Assembly (NCBI RefSeq): GCF_963666145.1
Contig: NZ_OY762614.1
Span: 2,094,001-2,158,000, forward strand
From: an uncultured Desulfobacter sp.
GTDB lineage: Bacteria > Desulfobacterota > Desulfobacteria > Desulfobacterales > Desulfobacteraceae
Direction: 5' to 3'
Length of the DNA stretch: 64,000 nucleotides
The notes beneath the pieces were generated by a model that was given only the letters and a program-made list of their open reading frames with translations, had not been told where the DNA came from and did not search any database. The stretch's first letter is position 1, and each line of letters starts with the position of its first letter. A program made the position numbers and the translations under genes. Of the stretch, positions 45,666 through 53,876 are shown one piece after another.

Positions 45666-46497
45666 GTGCCCAGGCAACGGACTTTTCCAGATCAGGTTTT
45701 GGCTTGAATTTGGAACACTGATTTAAAAAATAGCAGGGATTGTTGTAAAAAAGCGTTTCCACATCCTGATCCCGATGCCCCCTTTTCTTCATTTCAAATA
45801 CGGCATCATGCAGTGTTTTAGGATCTGACGGCCCCCAGTCACCCGATGCGTCAGCCATCAGCCGTTCAAGACCAAAAATTTCAACTGAATCAACCACCCT
45901 GGACGGAGAATTCTTCGTCATGGGATAAATGGTCATTGAGCCCCAGAACCCTGAGTCCAGAATCATTTTGATGGTGTGCTCTTCACAATGGTCAAAGGCC
46001 ACCTTCCCGGGGTCGACCCCTTTGTGCCCGTTGAGGTAATCCACCATCATTTTTGTCCCTTTGTATTTATCGTCAAGGTGGGGCGTATGGATCCACATGA
46101 GAAGATCTCTTTGCACAGCCAACTCCACCTGCTCTTCAAAGACCGTCATCTCATTCCGGGTATTCTTGTTGAGGCCGATCTCACCGACCCCGAGTACCGT
46201 GGGTCTGTCCAGAAACTCCGGAACAAATGAAATCACCTCCCGGGCAAGGCCGATGTTTTCCGCCTCTTTAGGATTCATGCAGATATAACAATAGTGGTCA
46301 ATGTTATATTGGGCCGCCCGGGTGGGCTCAAATTCTGAAATATGGGTAAAATAATCATGGAAGGCCCTGGCGGACGTCCTGTCATACCCGGCCCAGAATG
46401 CCGGCTCACAGCAGGCAACCGTGTGCATTCTTGCCATGCGTTCATAATCCTGGGTTGTCCTTGCAATCATATGAATATGCGGTTCTATTATTTTCAT
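45658..46497 (-). CDS. TatD-family metal hydrolase, EboB-like
   Basis: A 279-aa amidohydrolase-fold protein. Metal ligands: His-x-His in IEPHIHM (~5-9), Glu in VLGVGEIGLN (~106), His in WIHTPHLDD, His in VAFDHCEEHT and Asp in MADASGDWGP. The N-terminal stretch RTTQDYERMARM, EPAFWAGYDRTSARAF, and ICMNPKEAENI is the pattern I associate with EboB, the TatD member of the ebo cluster. It lies just upstream of the histidine kinase and downstream of the cupin in the minus-strand series. Its ebo partner (EboC-like) is ~27 kb away at 17923. EboB assignment is moderately strong; the substrate is unknown. Confidence 0.85.
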   Translation of the reverse strand: MKIIEPHIHMIARTTQDYERMARMHTVACCEPAFWAGYDRTSARAFHDYFTHISEFEPTRAAQYNIDHYCYICMNPKEAENIGLAREVISFVPEFLDRPTVLGVGEIGLNKNTRNEMTVFEEQVELAVQRDLLMWIHTPHLDDKYKGTKMMVDYLNGHKGVDPGKVAFDHCEEHTIKMILDSGFWGSMTIYPMTKNSPSRVVDSVEIFGLERLMADASGDWGPSDPKTLHDAVFEMKKRGHRDQDVETLFYNNPCYFLNQCSKFKPKPDLEKSVAWAHG

Positions 46498-46523
46498 ATA
46501 CTGTCCTTTACGGCCTTTTAGGT

Positions 46524-46889
46524 TTACTGTTTTGATCTGGGGCGGGCCCGGTCGTCGTCAATGGACATGGGCGGGGTGCCGAATATAATAAATACGAGCG
46601 GGTCCGGGGAGGTTGATTCAAGAGAATGGGGCATTTGTGCCGGTATGTAGACGACGGCCCCCGGCCGGATCTCCCAGGTCTCGCCGTCAAGGCAGATGGT
46701 TCCCGTCCCGGATAAAACATAATATGTTTCCTCATAGGCCCGGTGAACGTGTTCTTTTCCCTTTGTAACACTGACGATATGGACATTGGCGCTGCCTTCC
46801 CCGCCGGTAATCACTCGTTTGACATCACCATAAGGGCACGGAACGGCGTTGGTGTCTTCGGTATAACGGACAATGGCTTTTTTTTTCAT
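46524..46889 (-). CDS. Cupin-domain protein
   Basis: A ~121-aa single-domain cupin. The two motifs are visible: KEHVHRAYEETYYVLSGTGT (His-x-His and Glu, motif 1) and PGAVVYIPAQMPHSLE (motif 2 with its His). Metal-binding cupins of this size act as isomerases, dioxygenases or sensors. The ATG at 46889 is preferred; an in-frame GTG three codons before is possible, and the preceding 82-aa gene stops at 46891. It lies 26 bp before the TatD gene. Confidence 0.85.
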   Translation of the reverse strand: MKKKAIVRYTEDTNAVPCPYGDVKRVITGGEGSANVHIVSVTKGKEHVHRAYEETYYVLSGTGTICLDGETWEIRPGAVVYIPAQMPHSLESTSPDPLVFIIFGTPPMSIDDDRARPRSKQ

Positions 46890-46890
46890 T

Positions 46891-47139
46891 TTAATCACTA
46901 AGCATATTCAAAAATGTTTCGGTTCTGTTTTTTTTCTGTTCGGTCAGCATCCGGCAAAGGCTGAACAGCCTCTCTATTTTTGGATCATCCATGGCCGCTT
47001 CCCCGCCGGCAGCCCGCTCTATTCTGTCAAGGATTGCGGCGGTTTCAAGCAGGTAGGACCGTGCCTCCAGATAGTACATTCCCAAAAGCTCGTCGGCGGT
47101 CTTCTTCGGGGTTAACCCTTTATATTCATTCTCTTTCAT
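46891..47139 (-). CDS. Hypothetical 82-aa helical protein
   Basis: A short soluble protein that looks entirely alpha-helical: KTADELLGMYYLEARSYLLE and KIERLFSLCRMLTEQKKNRT, with one Cys. It sits tightly between the YdjY-like gene and the cupin gene in the same direction, with 1-bp spacing to the cupin start. No family recognised; conserved placement in an operon-like series is the main argument for it. It could be a small partner of the neighbouring enzyme genes. Confidence 0.65.
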   Translation of the reverse strand: MKENEYKGLTPKKTADELLGMYYLEARSYLLETAAILDRIERAAGGEAAMDDPKIERLFSLCRMLTEQKKNRTETFLNMLSD

Positions 47140-47159
47140 AATCTCTCCATGACATAACT

Positions 47160-47963
47160 CTAATTTTCACACCGGGTTCGGTCAATCACAGCCGGATCAC
47201 TCACCGGGTAAATCTTAACGACAACCGGTGTACCCACAGGCGGCACCACCAAATGATTCACCTGGTAAAGCGTATCGTCGGTTCCCGTATCACTTCGGTG
47301 GTCTATGATCGCAACCGGATCATGGTAAACAGCAATAATTGATCCTTCAACCTGTGCCTGGTATTCCCCGTTCAGGAATTTCGAACCTGTAAATACCCAG
47401 TCCGTCGTCTCCATGACATGCTGCAACTTGTTGTAAAACAATACGGTTTCCAGGGGATATTCATGGGTTTTACCTTCTGCCTGCCATGAGATAATAATCC
47501 TGACCGGAGCCCCGCATGGTTTCTGGGAAGCCCCCTGAAAATCAATGGGACGATCCCCCGGCTTCAGACCCAGCAACAGTAACGCGACCTGTATATGGTA
47601 GGGTTCGGCGTCCAGGACCAAAACGCTTTCATGCAGCTTGCCGTATGCCGTGCATGCAATATATTCAATCATGCCCGAGGCCATATTTACTTTGCCGTTG
47701 ATACTGATGGACGGACCCGTCCTGTCCACGACGATCGACCCTACCTGAAAACGATTTTCATCTAACTTTACAATTTCAGGCATGGAAATGTTGGGCGGCG
47801 GGGCGGGATTGGCCATCGACTTGGGACTGGGGACAAGGTTGCCTTCAACTCTTTTTTCCGAAGCGACAGGATTCATTTCAGCCGCCCAGATCCCGGAGGA
47901 CAAAACAAACAATATAATTGTTGATATGGAAAATAATTTCAAAATTACACACGTATCTTTCAT
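47160..47963 (-). CDS. YdjY-domain exported protein
   Basis: A ~267-aa protein with a signal peptide (ILKLFSISTIILFVLSSGIWA) and a YdjY-type beta domain (VGSIVVDRTGPSISINGKVN, MIEYIACTAYGKLHESVLVL, ALLLLGLKPGDRP) extended by ~100 C-terminal residues. The ATG at 47963 is favoured because the signal peptide begins there. An in-frame ATG at 48041, three bases past the TonB-receptor stop, could allow coupled translation of a longer form. YdjY proteins are periplasmic or cell-envelope proteins of unknown role. Confidence 0.75.
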   Translation of the reverse strand: MKDTCVILKLFSISTIILFVLSSGIWAAEMNPVASEKRVEGNLVPSPKSMANPAPPPNISMPEIVKLDENRFQVGSIVVDRTGPSISINGKVNMASGMIEYIACTAYGKLHESVLVLDAEPYHIQVALLLLGLKPGDRPIDFQGASQKPCGAPVRIIISWQAEGKTHEYPLETVLFYNKLQHVMETTDWVFTGSKFLNGEYQAQVEGSIIAVYHDPVAIIDHRSDTGTDDTLYQVNHLVVPPVGTPVVVKIYPVSDPAVIDRTRCEN

Positions 47964-48043
47964 GGTTATTTTAACAACATCAAAAATTAACTTGATACAT
48001 CTTTTAAAGTCAATCACTATATTTAATCGTATTCCGGGCATTT

Positions 48044-50197
48044 TTAAAAAACAGCCGAAAGACTAAGTTCAAATGTCAAAGGCTCTCCGGGAAACGCTTC
48101 TGAAACATGGCGGCTGGACTCAACATATTCCTCATCAAAAATATTTTTAACCGAAAATTTAATTGACCTAATATTCAGCCCGAATATTTTCTTTTTCAAC
48201 GGCACTTTTACTAAAAAGTCACACACCTGGTAACTGCCAAAAACATATCCGTCTCCAATGTACTGACCTCTGAAAGAAGCATCTGTCTGAGCCACATAAC
48301 GATACCCTAGGCCAAACGTCGTTCCCCATAATATATTATCCGGAAGGGTATAGGTCTGCCATAAAGATATGCTGTGGGGCGGAAATGAGTCCAATTGCCG
48401 CTCAGCATCCTTATTTTCATAGTCTGTATAGGTGTATGACAATTGACAAAACCATGCCTTGGTCAGATGGCCTGCCATATTAATTTCAATACCCTGGGAG
48501 ACCACCTCGCCTTCAAGTTCATACAGTCTTGCCTGGGGCGGATCCAATAACGAAGGGGTATTTTCCTGGGTGATATGAAAATAGGCCAGGCCCGCCCAGA
48601 AATCTTTCCCCACATTTTTTTTGACCCCCGTCTCTATCATGGTGGACTTCCATGGTTCGGTAATTTCTTTGCCGTCCGCGTCATTGTACCCATAGTTCGG
48701 GGCCTCAGCGTATGTATAATTGCCGTAAACGGATAATGAGGGTGTGATCAGATAGGTAAGCCCAAGCCGTGGACTAATAGCGGTTGCGCTATTGCCCTGA
48801 TCACTGGCATGACGGTCCGTACGAACCCCGGCAAGCACCCGCCAGTTTCCGATGGAAACCTGATCCTGTAAAAACAGTCCGGCAGTTTCTACCGTTGTTT
48901 TAGAGTTGCCTGAAGATTGAAGGTTATCCGGCACATAGATATCCGGAGAATTTAAATTGGTCTCCGCGGTGTAATCGCCATAAAGGTCGTCTCTTTCAGT
49001 ATGTTCTTCCAGCCAGTTTGTGCCGACAACCCAGTTGTGCATTGTGGCTCCCAATTCAAACTGACCGTCAAAATAGAAAAGCGCTTCCGTATTTTGCTGC
49101 TTTGTGTCCGACCAGCTGTAGGAAAGACGGGAAGTCCCTGTTGACAGAACCGACTCGTAGAATTGTTCATAGGTGAGCCCCGAGCCCCGGACGGGTGAGT
49201 GGACCGCAGACCAGTAGGTACGATCCAGATCACTCATGGCATAGCTGACCCCTGCGTTCAAGTTCACATATTGGGATATGCGATACTTTGCCCGAATCTG
49301 GTATATCGTTGCCAGATATTCATCCCTGGCATCATCATTACCGAAATAGGCATCGCTGTCCGTAACGAACTGATTATGATAATAGGGGATGCCCTGGTAT
49401 GAGGCCGTATCCTGCCATTGGATAACGCCGACCATGGAAATGCTGAACCGGTCCGTCACATTCCAGTCCCAGGAGGGTGCAAGCACCACCTTTCTGCCCC
49501 GATCAATATCATCGGGTAGATAAAAGGGCTGCTCACTTTCAACGGCGGCACTGATGCGAAAGTTTGAATCAAGACTGCTGAGGGGCCGGTTGACATCCAG
49601 TAACGCCCGATAACTTTGACCCGAATTCCATGATCCCTGGATTGAGGTCTCTCCAAAGGCGGAACTATCCGGGGATTTGGTCAAAATATTCACTGATCCG
49701 CCGCTGCCGTAGGCGCCCAGGGATGAATTCTGTCCGCCGGAAATAGAATTCAAAGGACCTTTGACAAAATCAACCCGTTCAATCATGGATGCATCCAGAT
49801 AGATCGGGATATAAGTCGGCAGTTGAAATCCGTTTAAAGAGACCCCATTTCCACTGAATCCTCGCATAGAAATTTCACCGGCTGTTCTGGACATAGGGGT
49901 ACGGCCGCCGGTCTGCGTGCCTGAGACATAGTCAAGAATTTCATAAAACGATGACGGTTCACGAGCCCGAATCATCTCTTCAGGGACAACGTCGATGGAC
50001 AAAGGCGTCTCCAGCAATGGCAAATCGGTTAATGTCCCGCTGCTGCTGTACCCCGGAGTGGTTGAATCGATCTTGCTTTCCTTCACTGTAACCTCCGGCA
50101 GGACGACATCGATATTGGCCTCTTCAGCGTAAACAGAAAAAGCCGCCAACAAAGAAAAACAAAGCAGTATCAGTCCACAGCAGTTTACCTTTTTCAT
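48044..50197 (-). CDS. TonB-dependent siderophore-type receptor
   Basis: A 717-aa outer-membrane receptor. A signal peptide (LILLCFSLLAAFSVYA) is followed by a plug domain (LPLLETPLSIDVVPEEMI, ISMRGFSGNGVSLNGFQLPT, RVDFVKGPLNSISGG, GSGGSVNILTKSP, ~50-180) and a beta-barrel of about 530 residues ending with a terminal Phe (SLSAVF), as outer-membrane barrels require. Such receptors import ferric siderophores, other metal chelates or carbohydrates through TonB energy. An ABC transporter with FtsX-like permease is encoded upstream and the YdjY-like protein downstream in the same direction. Confidence 0.93.
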   Translation of the reverse strand: MKKVNCCGLILLCFSLLAAFSVYAEEANIDVVLPEVTVKESKIDSTTPGYSSSGTLTDLPLLETPLSIDVVPEEMIRAREPSSFYEILDYVSGTQTGGRTPMSRTAGEISMRGFSGNGVSLNGFQLPTYIPIYLDASMIERVDFVKGPLNSISGGQNSSLGAYGSGGSVNILTKSPDSSAFGETSIQGSWNSGQSYRALLDVNRPLSSLDSNFRISAAVESEQPFYLPDDIDRGRKVVLAPSWDWNVTDRFSISMVGVIQWQDTASYQGIPYYHNQFVTDSDAYFGNDDARDEYLATIYQIRAKYRISQYVNLNAGVSYAMSDLDRTYWSAVHSPVRGSGLTYEQFYESVLSTGTSRLSYSWSDTKQQNTEALFYFDGQFELGATMHNWVVGTNWLEEHTERDDLYGDYTAETNLNSPDIYVPDNLQSSGNSKTTVETAGLFLQDQVSIGNWRVLAGVRTDRHASDQGNSATAISPRLGLTYLITPSLSVYGNYTYAEAPNYGYNDADGKEITEPWKSTMIETGVKKNVGKDFWAGLAYFHITQENTPSLLDPPQARLYELEGEVVSQGIEINMAGHLTKAWFCQLSYTYTDYENKDAERQLDSFPPHSISLWQTYTLPDNILWGTTFGLGYRYVAQTDASFRGQYIGDGYVFGSYQVCDFLVKVPLKKKIFGLNIRSIKFSVKNIFDEEYVESSRHVSEAFPGEPLTFELSLSAVF

Positions 50198-50231
50198 TTA
50201 ATTTCCCCTTCTATAAAATTAAAATTATTTT

Positions 50232-53075
50232 TCAAAATATATTTCTGCCTTGCTGAAGAAGCTTTAAAGGCGGGGTCCTGCCCACCTGGAAGGCGGGGAT
50301 TGCTGCCGTCAGTGCTGAAAAAATCAACGCGGCAATGATGCCGATGCCCAGTTGTAACCAGGGCAGAACCAGTTCAGATTTCATCCCGCCGAAAAAACTG
50401 AAATGCTGTGCCGCCGTGGTACCGAACCAGCCGGCAAGGATACCAAATCCCAGGCTCAGCAGGACTGCGGTGACACCGATCAATACCCCTTCGGCAATAA
50501 TCATTCGCACAAGGGTCCATCTGCTGAACCCGACGGCCCTTAAAATACCCAATTCCCACCGCCGGGTTTGAACTGAGGAAATAATGACATTGAACAGTCC
50601 AATGCAGCCAATCAGCATGGCAATGGCGGGCAGCATCCCCGCCGCCCAGAGCCAACGCTTTGCCATGGTTCTGATTTGATGGCGAATTTGCTTGAGGGTA
50701 ACCGTCTGGATATAGGGCAGTTCCTTTTGATCAGAATTTTCGAGGACAAATTGCGCCTTGTTTCTGGGTTTACCTTTGGCGACCGATTGTCCGGTGATAT
50801 CGGCATAAAAGGATTGAAGTTTGTCATCAACAGATGCGGGATCAACTTGGCCTGAAGTATAATTGAACCAGACATGCTGGGGGCGATCTATGGAAAAATT
50901 TTGGGCCACACTCTGATAGTCGGCAAATATCAATGCGGCTGCCCGGTGAACCCGAACCCGCAGTCCGGTGGATTTTGTCTGCCAGTGCCAGCCTTTCATT
51001 TTCACCGATGCCGCTATTTTATAGGCGGCCTTATGTTCAGGATTTTCAGGCGGGATCAATGTAAAGGTATCCCCAATGTCCATGCCACTGACACGCAGAA
51101 AATGCTCAGGGACGATACAGGCATTGCCTTGTTTGAGCATGGCCAACGCATCCTGTCTTGATCCGCGGACAAAACTGAAGTTAAATGTCGGATGATCAGA
51201 CCCAATGGCTTTATCCGGATCCAGACCCACAATGACCACATTGTCCTGGCGTATAGCGGATGCCTGACGCGCACTATTGGTATAGTCCTTTGCCAGGCGG
51301 GGCTGTTCAACAAGAATAGGCAGACAATGGTTTGGATCTATCCCGGGGATCTTTGGAACCTGCAAGGCATCTGTGTCGGCCAGGCCATCGGGACCGAAGG
51401 TAACCAAGGCATCCGGTGCCCATCGCCCGGGGACAAAATTTTCAAGCAGCGTATAGCCCCATACCTGAATACTGATGAACAGGCTCAGCCCGACACCCAT
51501 GGCAAGAATTGACGCCACGGTCCGCCATAGTTGAGAGGAGAGCTGTTTGGACAACAATTCCGGGTTAATCCTGAAAATTCGGGCAATGACACCTCCGGCC
51601 AGTACATACACGAATGAGGCAGCAGGCGGTGCAAGCAATATAAAGCCGATTCCGAGACAAAAAACGCAAGAGATTAAACGCAGAAAGACAATCCGGCCGG
51701 CTTGAGCCGGAGACATAAATATGAACAGTGCTGCCAGGCAGATGAAGGCTATTGAAACCACAAATAATCGTTTAATCAAAACAGTGTAATCCGAAACCTC
51801 TGCCTGGGGCGGCGTCATAGCATCCAGGGGCCTTACACGGGTAGAACGCCAGGCCGGAAAAACAGCGGCCAGCAGAGCGCCCCCAAACGTAGAAATGGCG
51901 GCAAGAATGACACTCAGCATCCCGATTTCAACGTTGTGACGAAGGGAGAGTATTGAAAAGGAACTTGCGGCCTTGGTGATGATTATGGCGCATCCAAGAC
52001 CGCCGACAAAACCCAGCCCACTTACCAAGATGGCCTGGATAAAAATAATCATGGCCACATTGCCCCGAGTCAGGGCAACGGCGCGCAGCATGGCAAATTC
52101 ACGAATCTGTTCACTGACCCCCATGTTCAAGGTATTAAATACCATTAAAAAGCCAAAAAACATGGTGATGATGGTTGCCGCATAGGATTGCAGTTTCATA
52201 TTTTTAGCGGATGCGGCCTCATCAAGCTGCTCTTCAAGATCGTGATCCCGTTGAAACTGAGCGGGCTGTGCATAGCTGTTGAGTATCGGCGTCCAGCGAA
52301 AACGAAATTTGTGAACATCAGCGCTCTTGCTCAGACACAGGCCGATAAAGGTAATGGTAAATTTGTCTTTAGTGATCTTTTCAGCATCATCAGAGGAAAC
52401 ATAAATGCCGCCGACCGAAGGGGTCGGCAAAATAATAGTGCCGCTCAAACGGCCTGTGACAGGCATGGGCGGATTATCAATCACGCCGATTATTTCGAGC
52501 ACTTTGGTTTTGCCGGGACGGCCGATTTTAAGCGTACTGCCGATTTCCAATTTATACCTGTCGGCAATTTGCGCACTGACAACGGCATTGTACCGTCCGT
52601 TGACCGCGGTAGATCCGCCGGAATTGATCCACTCGCCTTTAAGAATCGGAAACGGCGGCAACGGCGCATCACCGGCAATCATCACCCCCTGGTGTACCCG
52701 GGCCACCTCAGGCATATCTTCGGGATCAGAGGCCGATCCCGGTGGCGGTGCCATTCTGACAACCTCATCGGTCTGTATGGTGATACGTTTTGCCCACATG
52801 GCCTCGGCGGCAATGACCTCGGGATCTGCCCTGAGATCGGTCAGGGTCTGGGGCATTACATGACGGTCAACAGAGCGGCTGATGGCGTCCACCGAAAGGG
52901 TGTACCGCCCCAATGCCCGTTCGGCAAACACATCATGACTTTTAAGGACGGCTTCGTAACCGCTGACGATCCACAGCACAATACAGGTCGATGCCATGGC
53001 CGCAAATACGGTGAGAAAAAATCGAAGCCGGCGCTGTAGAATAAAATTGGACCCAAGAAAAAAAACAGTTTTCAT
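50232..53075 (-). CDS. FtsX/MacB-type ABC transporter permease, 947 aa
   Basis: A large permease with two FtsX-like units. An N-terminal helix (~18-40) is followed by a MacB-type periplasmic domain (~45-280), a helix cluster near 300-420 (SFSILSLRHNVEIGMLSVIL), a second helix pair near 440-560, another periplasmic domain (~560-810) and a final three-helix unit (~830-935, LGILRAVGFSRWTLVRMIIA). MacB-type systems move substrates across the envelope or work with outer-membrane lipoprotein factors rather than channel ions. It overlaps the ATPase gene by 4 bp (ATGA), so they form a pair. A decayed paralogous pair lies upstream. Confidence 0.9.
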   Translation of the reverse strand: MKTVFFLGSNFILQRRLRFFLTVFAAMASTCIVLWIVSGYEAVLKSHDVFAERALGRYTLSVDAISRSVDRHVMPQTLTDLRADPEVIAAEAMWAKRITIQTDEVVRMAPPPGSASDPEDMPEVARVHQGVMIAGDAPLPPFPILKGEWINSGGSTAVNGRYNAVVSAQIADRYKLEIGSTLKIGRPGKTKVLEIIGVIDNPPMPVTGRLSGTIILPTPSVGGIYVSSDDAEKITKDKFTITFIGLCLSKSADVHKFRFRWTPILNSYAQPAQFQRDHDLEEQLDEAASAKNMKLQSYAATIITMFFGFLMVFNTLNMGVSEQIREFAMLRAVALTRGNVAMIIFIQAILVSGLGFVGGLGCAIIITKAASSFSILSLRHNVEIGMLSVILAAISTFGGALLAAVFPAWRSTRVRPLDAMTPPQAEVSDYTVLIKRLFVVSIAFICLAALFIFMSPAQAGRIVFLRLISCVFCLGIGFILLAPPAASFVYVLAGGVIARIFRINPELLSKQLSSQLWRTVASILAMGVGLSLFISIQVWGYTLLENFVPGRWAPDALVTFGPDGLADTDALQVPKIPGIDPNHCLPILVEQPRLAKDYTNSARQASAIRQDNVVIVGLDPDKAIGSDHPTFNFSFVRGSRQDALAMLKQGNACIVPEHFLRVSGMDIGDTFTLIPPENPEHKAAYKIAASVKMKGWHWQTKSTGLRVRVHRAAALIFADYQSVAQNFSIDRPQHVWFNYTSGQVDPASVDDKLQSFYADITGQSVAKGKPRNKAQFVLENSDQKELPYIQTVTLKQIRHQIRTMAKRWLWAAGMLPAIAMLIGCIGLFNVIISSVQTRRWELGILRAVGFSRWTLVRMIIAEGVLIGVTAVLLSLGFGILAGWFGTTAAQHFSFFGGMKSELVLPWLQLGIGIIAALIFSALTAAIPAFQVGRTPPLKLLQQGRNIF

Positions 53076-53830
53076 TTGGCGGCACCCGTCGTCTGCGTAT
53101 TGCCCAGGACAGCCGCCTGGTATCGATTGCTCAGCGTCTGCACGTCGCTGAACCCAGAGGATTCAAAGGAATCAATAATCCGGCCGTCCTTTAAAATTAC
53201 GATGCGATCCGAATAACTGGCCACAACAGGCTCATGGGTCACCATCACAATGGTGCATCCCTGTTCGTCGCAGAGCCTGCGCAAAATAGTGCAGATCTGC
53301 TCACCGGCGATAGAATCAAGATTCCCTGTGGGCTCATCAACCAGCATAATGGCCGGATCAGCGATCAGGGCCCGGGCGATGGCAACCCGTTGCTGCTCTC
53401 CCCCCGAAAGCGCATCGGGTTTGTGAGTTTTACGGTCGGTCATGCCGAGTAATTCGAGCAGGTCATCAACTTTACAGCTGATGTTGGGTTCACTGAATGC
53501 GGGCAGACGCACATTATCCTCCGCGCTCAATATCGGAATAAGATTGAACGCCTGGAAGACCAGGCCGATGTTTTTTTTCCGAAACCGGGTTAACTGATTA
53601 TCATTCAACAGGCTTAAATTCTGGGAATTGATCAGGATGCGTCCTTGATCAACATCGGTTAATCCGGCCATGGCATGGAGCAAGGTGCTTTTCCCCGAGC
53701 CGGATGCCCCCATGATCGCCACAAACTCACCTTTTTGTATGTCAAGAGATACGCCATTGAGCGCATTTATTTTTTTACTGCCCTGGCAAAAGCATTTGAC
53801 AACATCCACAACTTCCAAAAGCAACGACAT
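53072..53830 (-). CDS. ABC transporter ATP-binding protein (MacB/LolD type)
   Basis: A 252-aa ATPase with all motifs: Walker A GASGSGKST (~40-48), Q-loop VFQAFNLIPILSAEDN, signature LSGGEQQRVAIARAL (~141), Walker B IMLVDEPTGNLDS and the H-loop His in MVTHEPVV. The LSGGEQQRV and EPTGNLDS strings mark the LolD/MacB/FtsE group. Start and stop couple it to the FtsX-type permease (ATGA overlap). The interrupted ATPase at 56780-57773 is its paralogue, with the same motifs. Confidence 0.94.
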   Translation of the reverse strand: MSLLLEVVDVVKCFCQGSKKINALNGVSLDIQKGEFVAIMGASGSGKSTLLHAMAGLTDVDQGRILINSQNLSLLNDNQLTRFRKKNIGLVFQAFNLIPILSAEDNVRLPAFSEPNISCKVDDLLELLGMTDRKTHKPDALSGGEQQRVAIARALIADPAIMLVDEPTGNLDSIAGEQICTILRRLCDEQGCTIVMVTHEPVVASYSDRIVILKDGRIIDSFESSGFSDVQTLSNRYQAAVLGNTQTTGAAK

Positions 53831-53876
53831 AAGTTCTCCTATAAAAAAGCCAACAACTATAATGACAATGGTTTGC

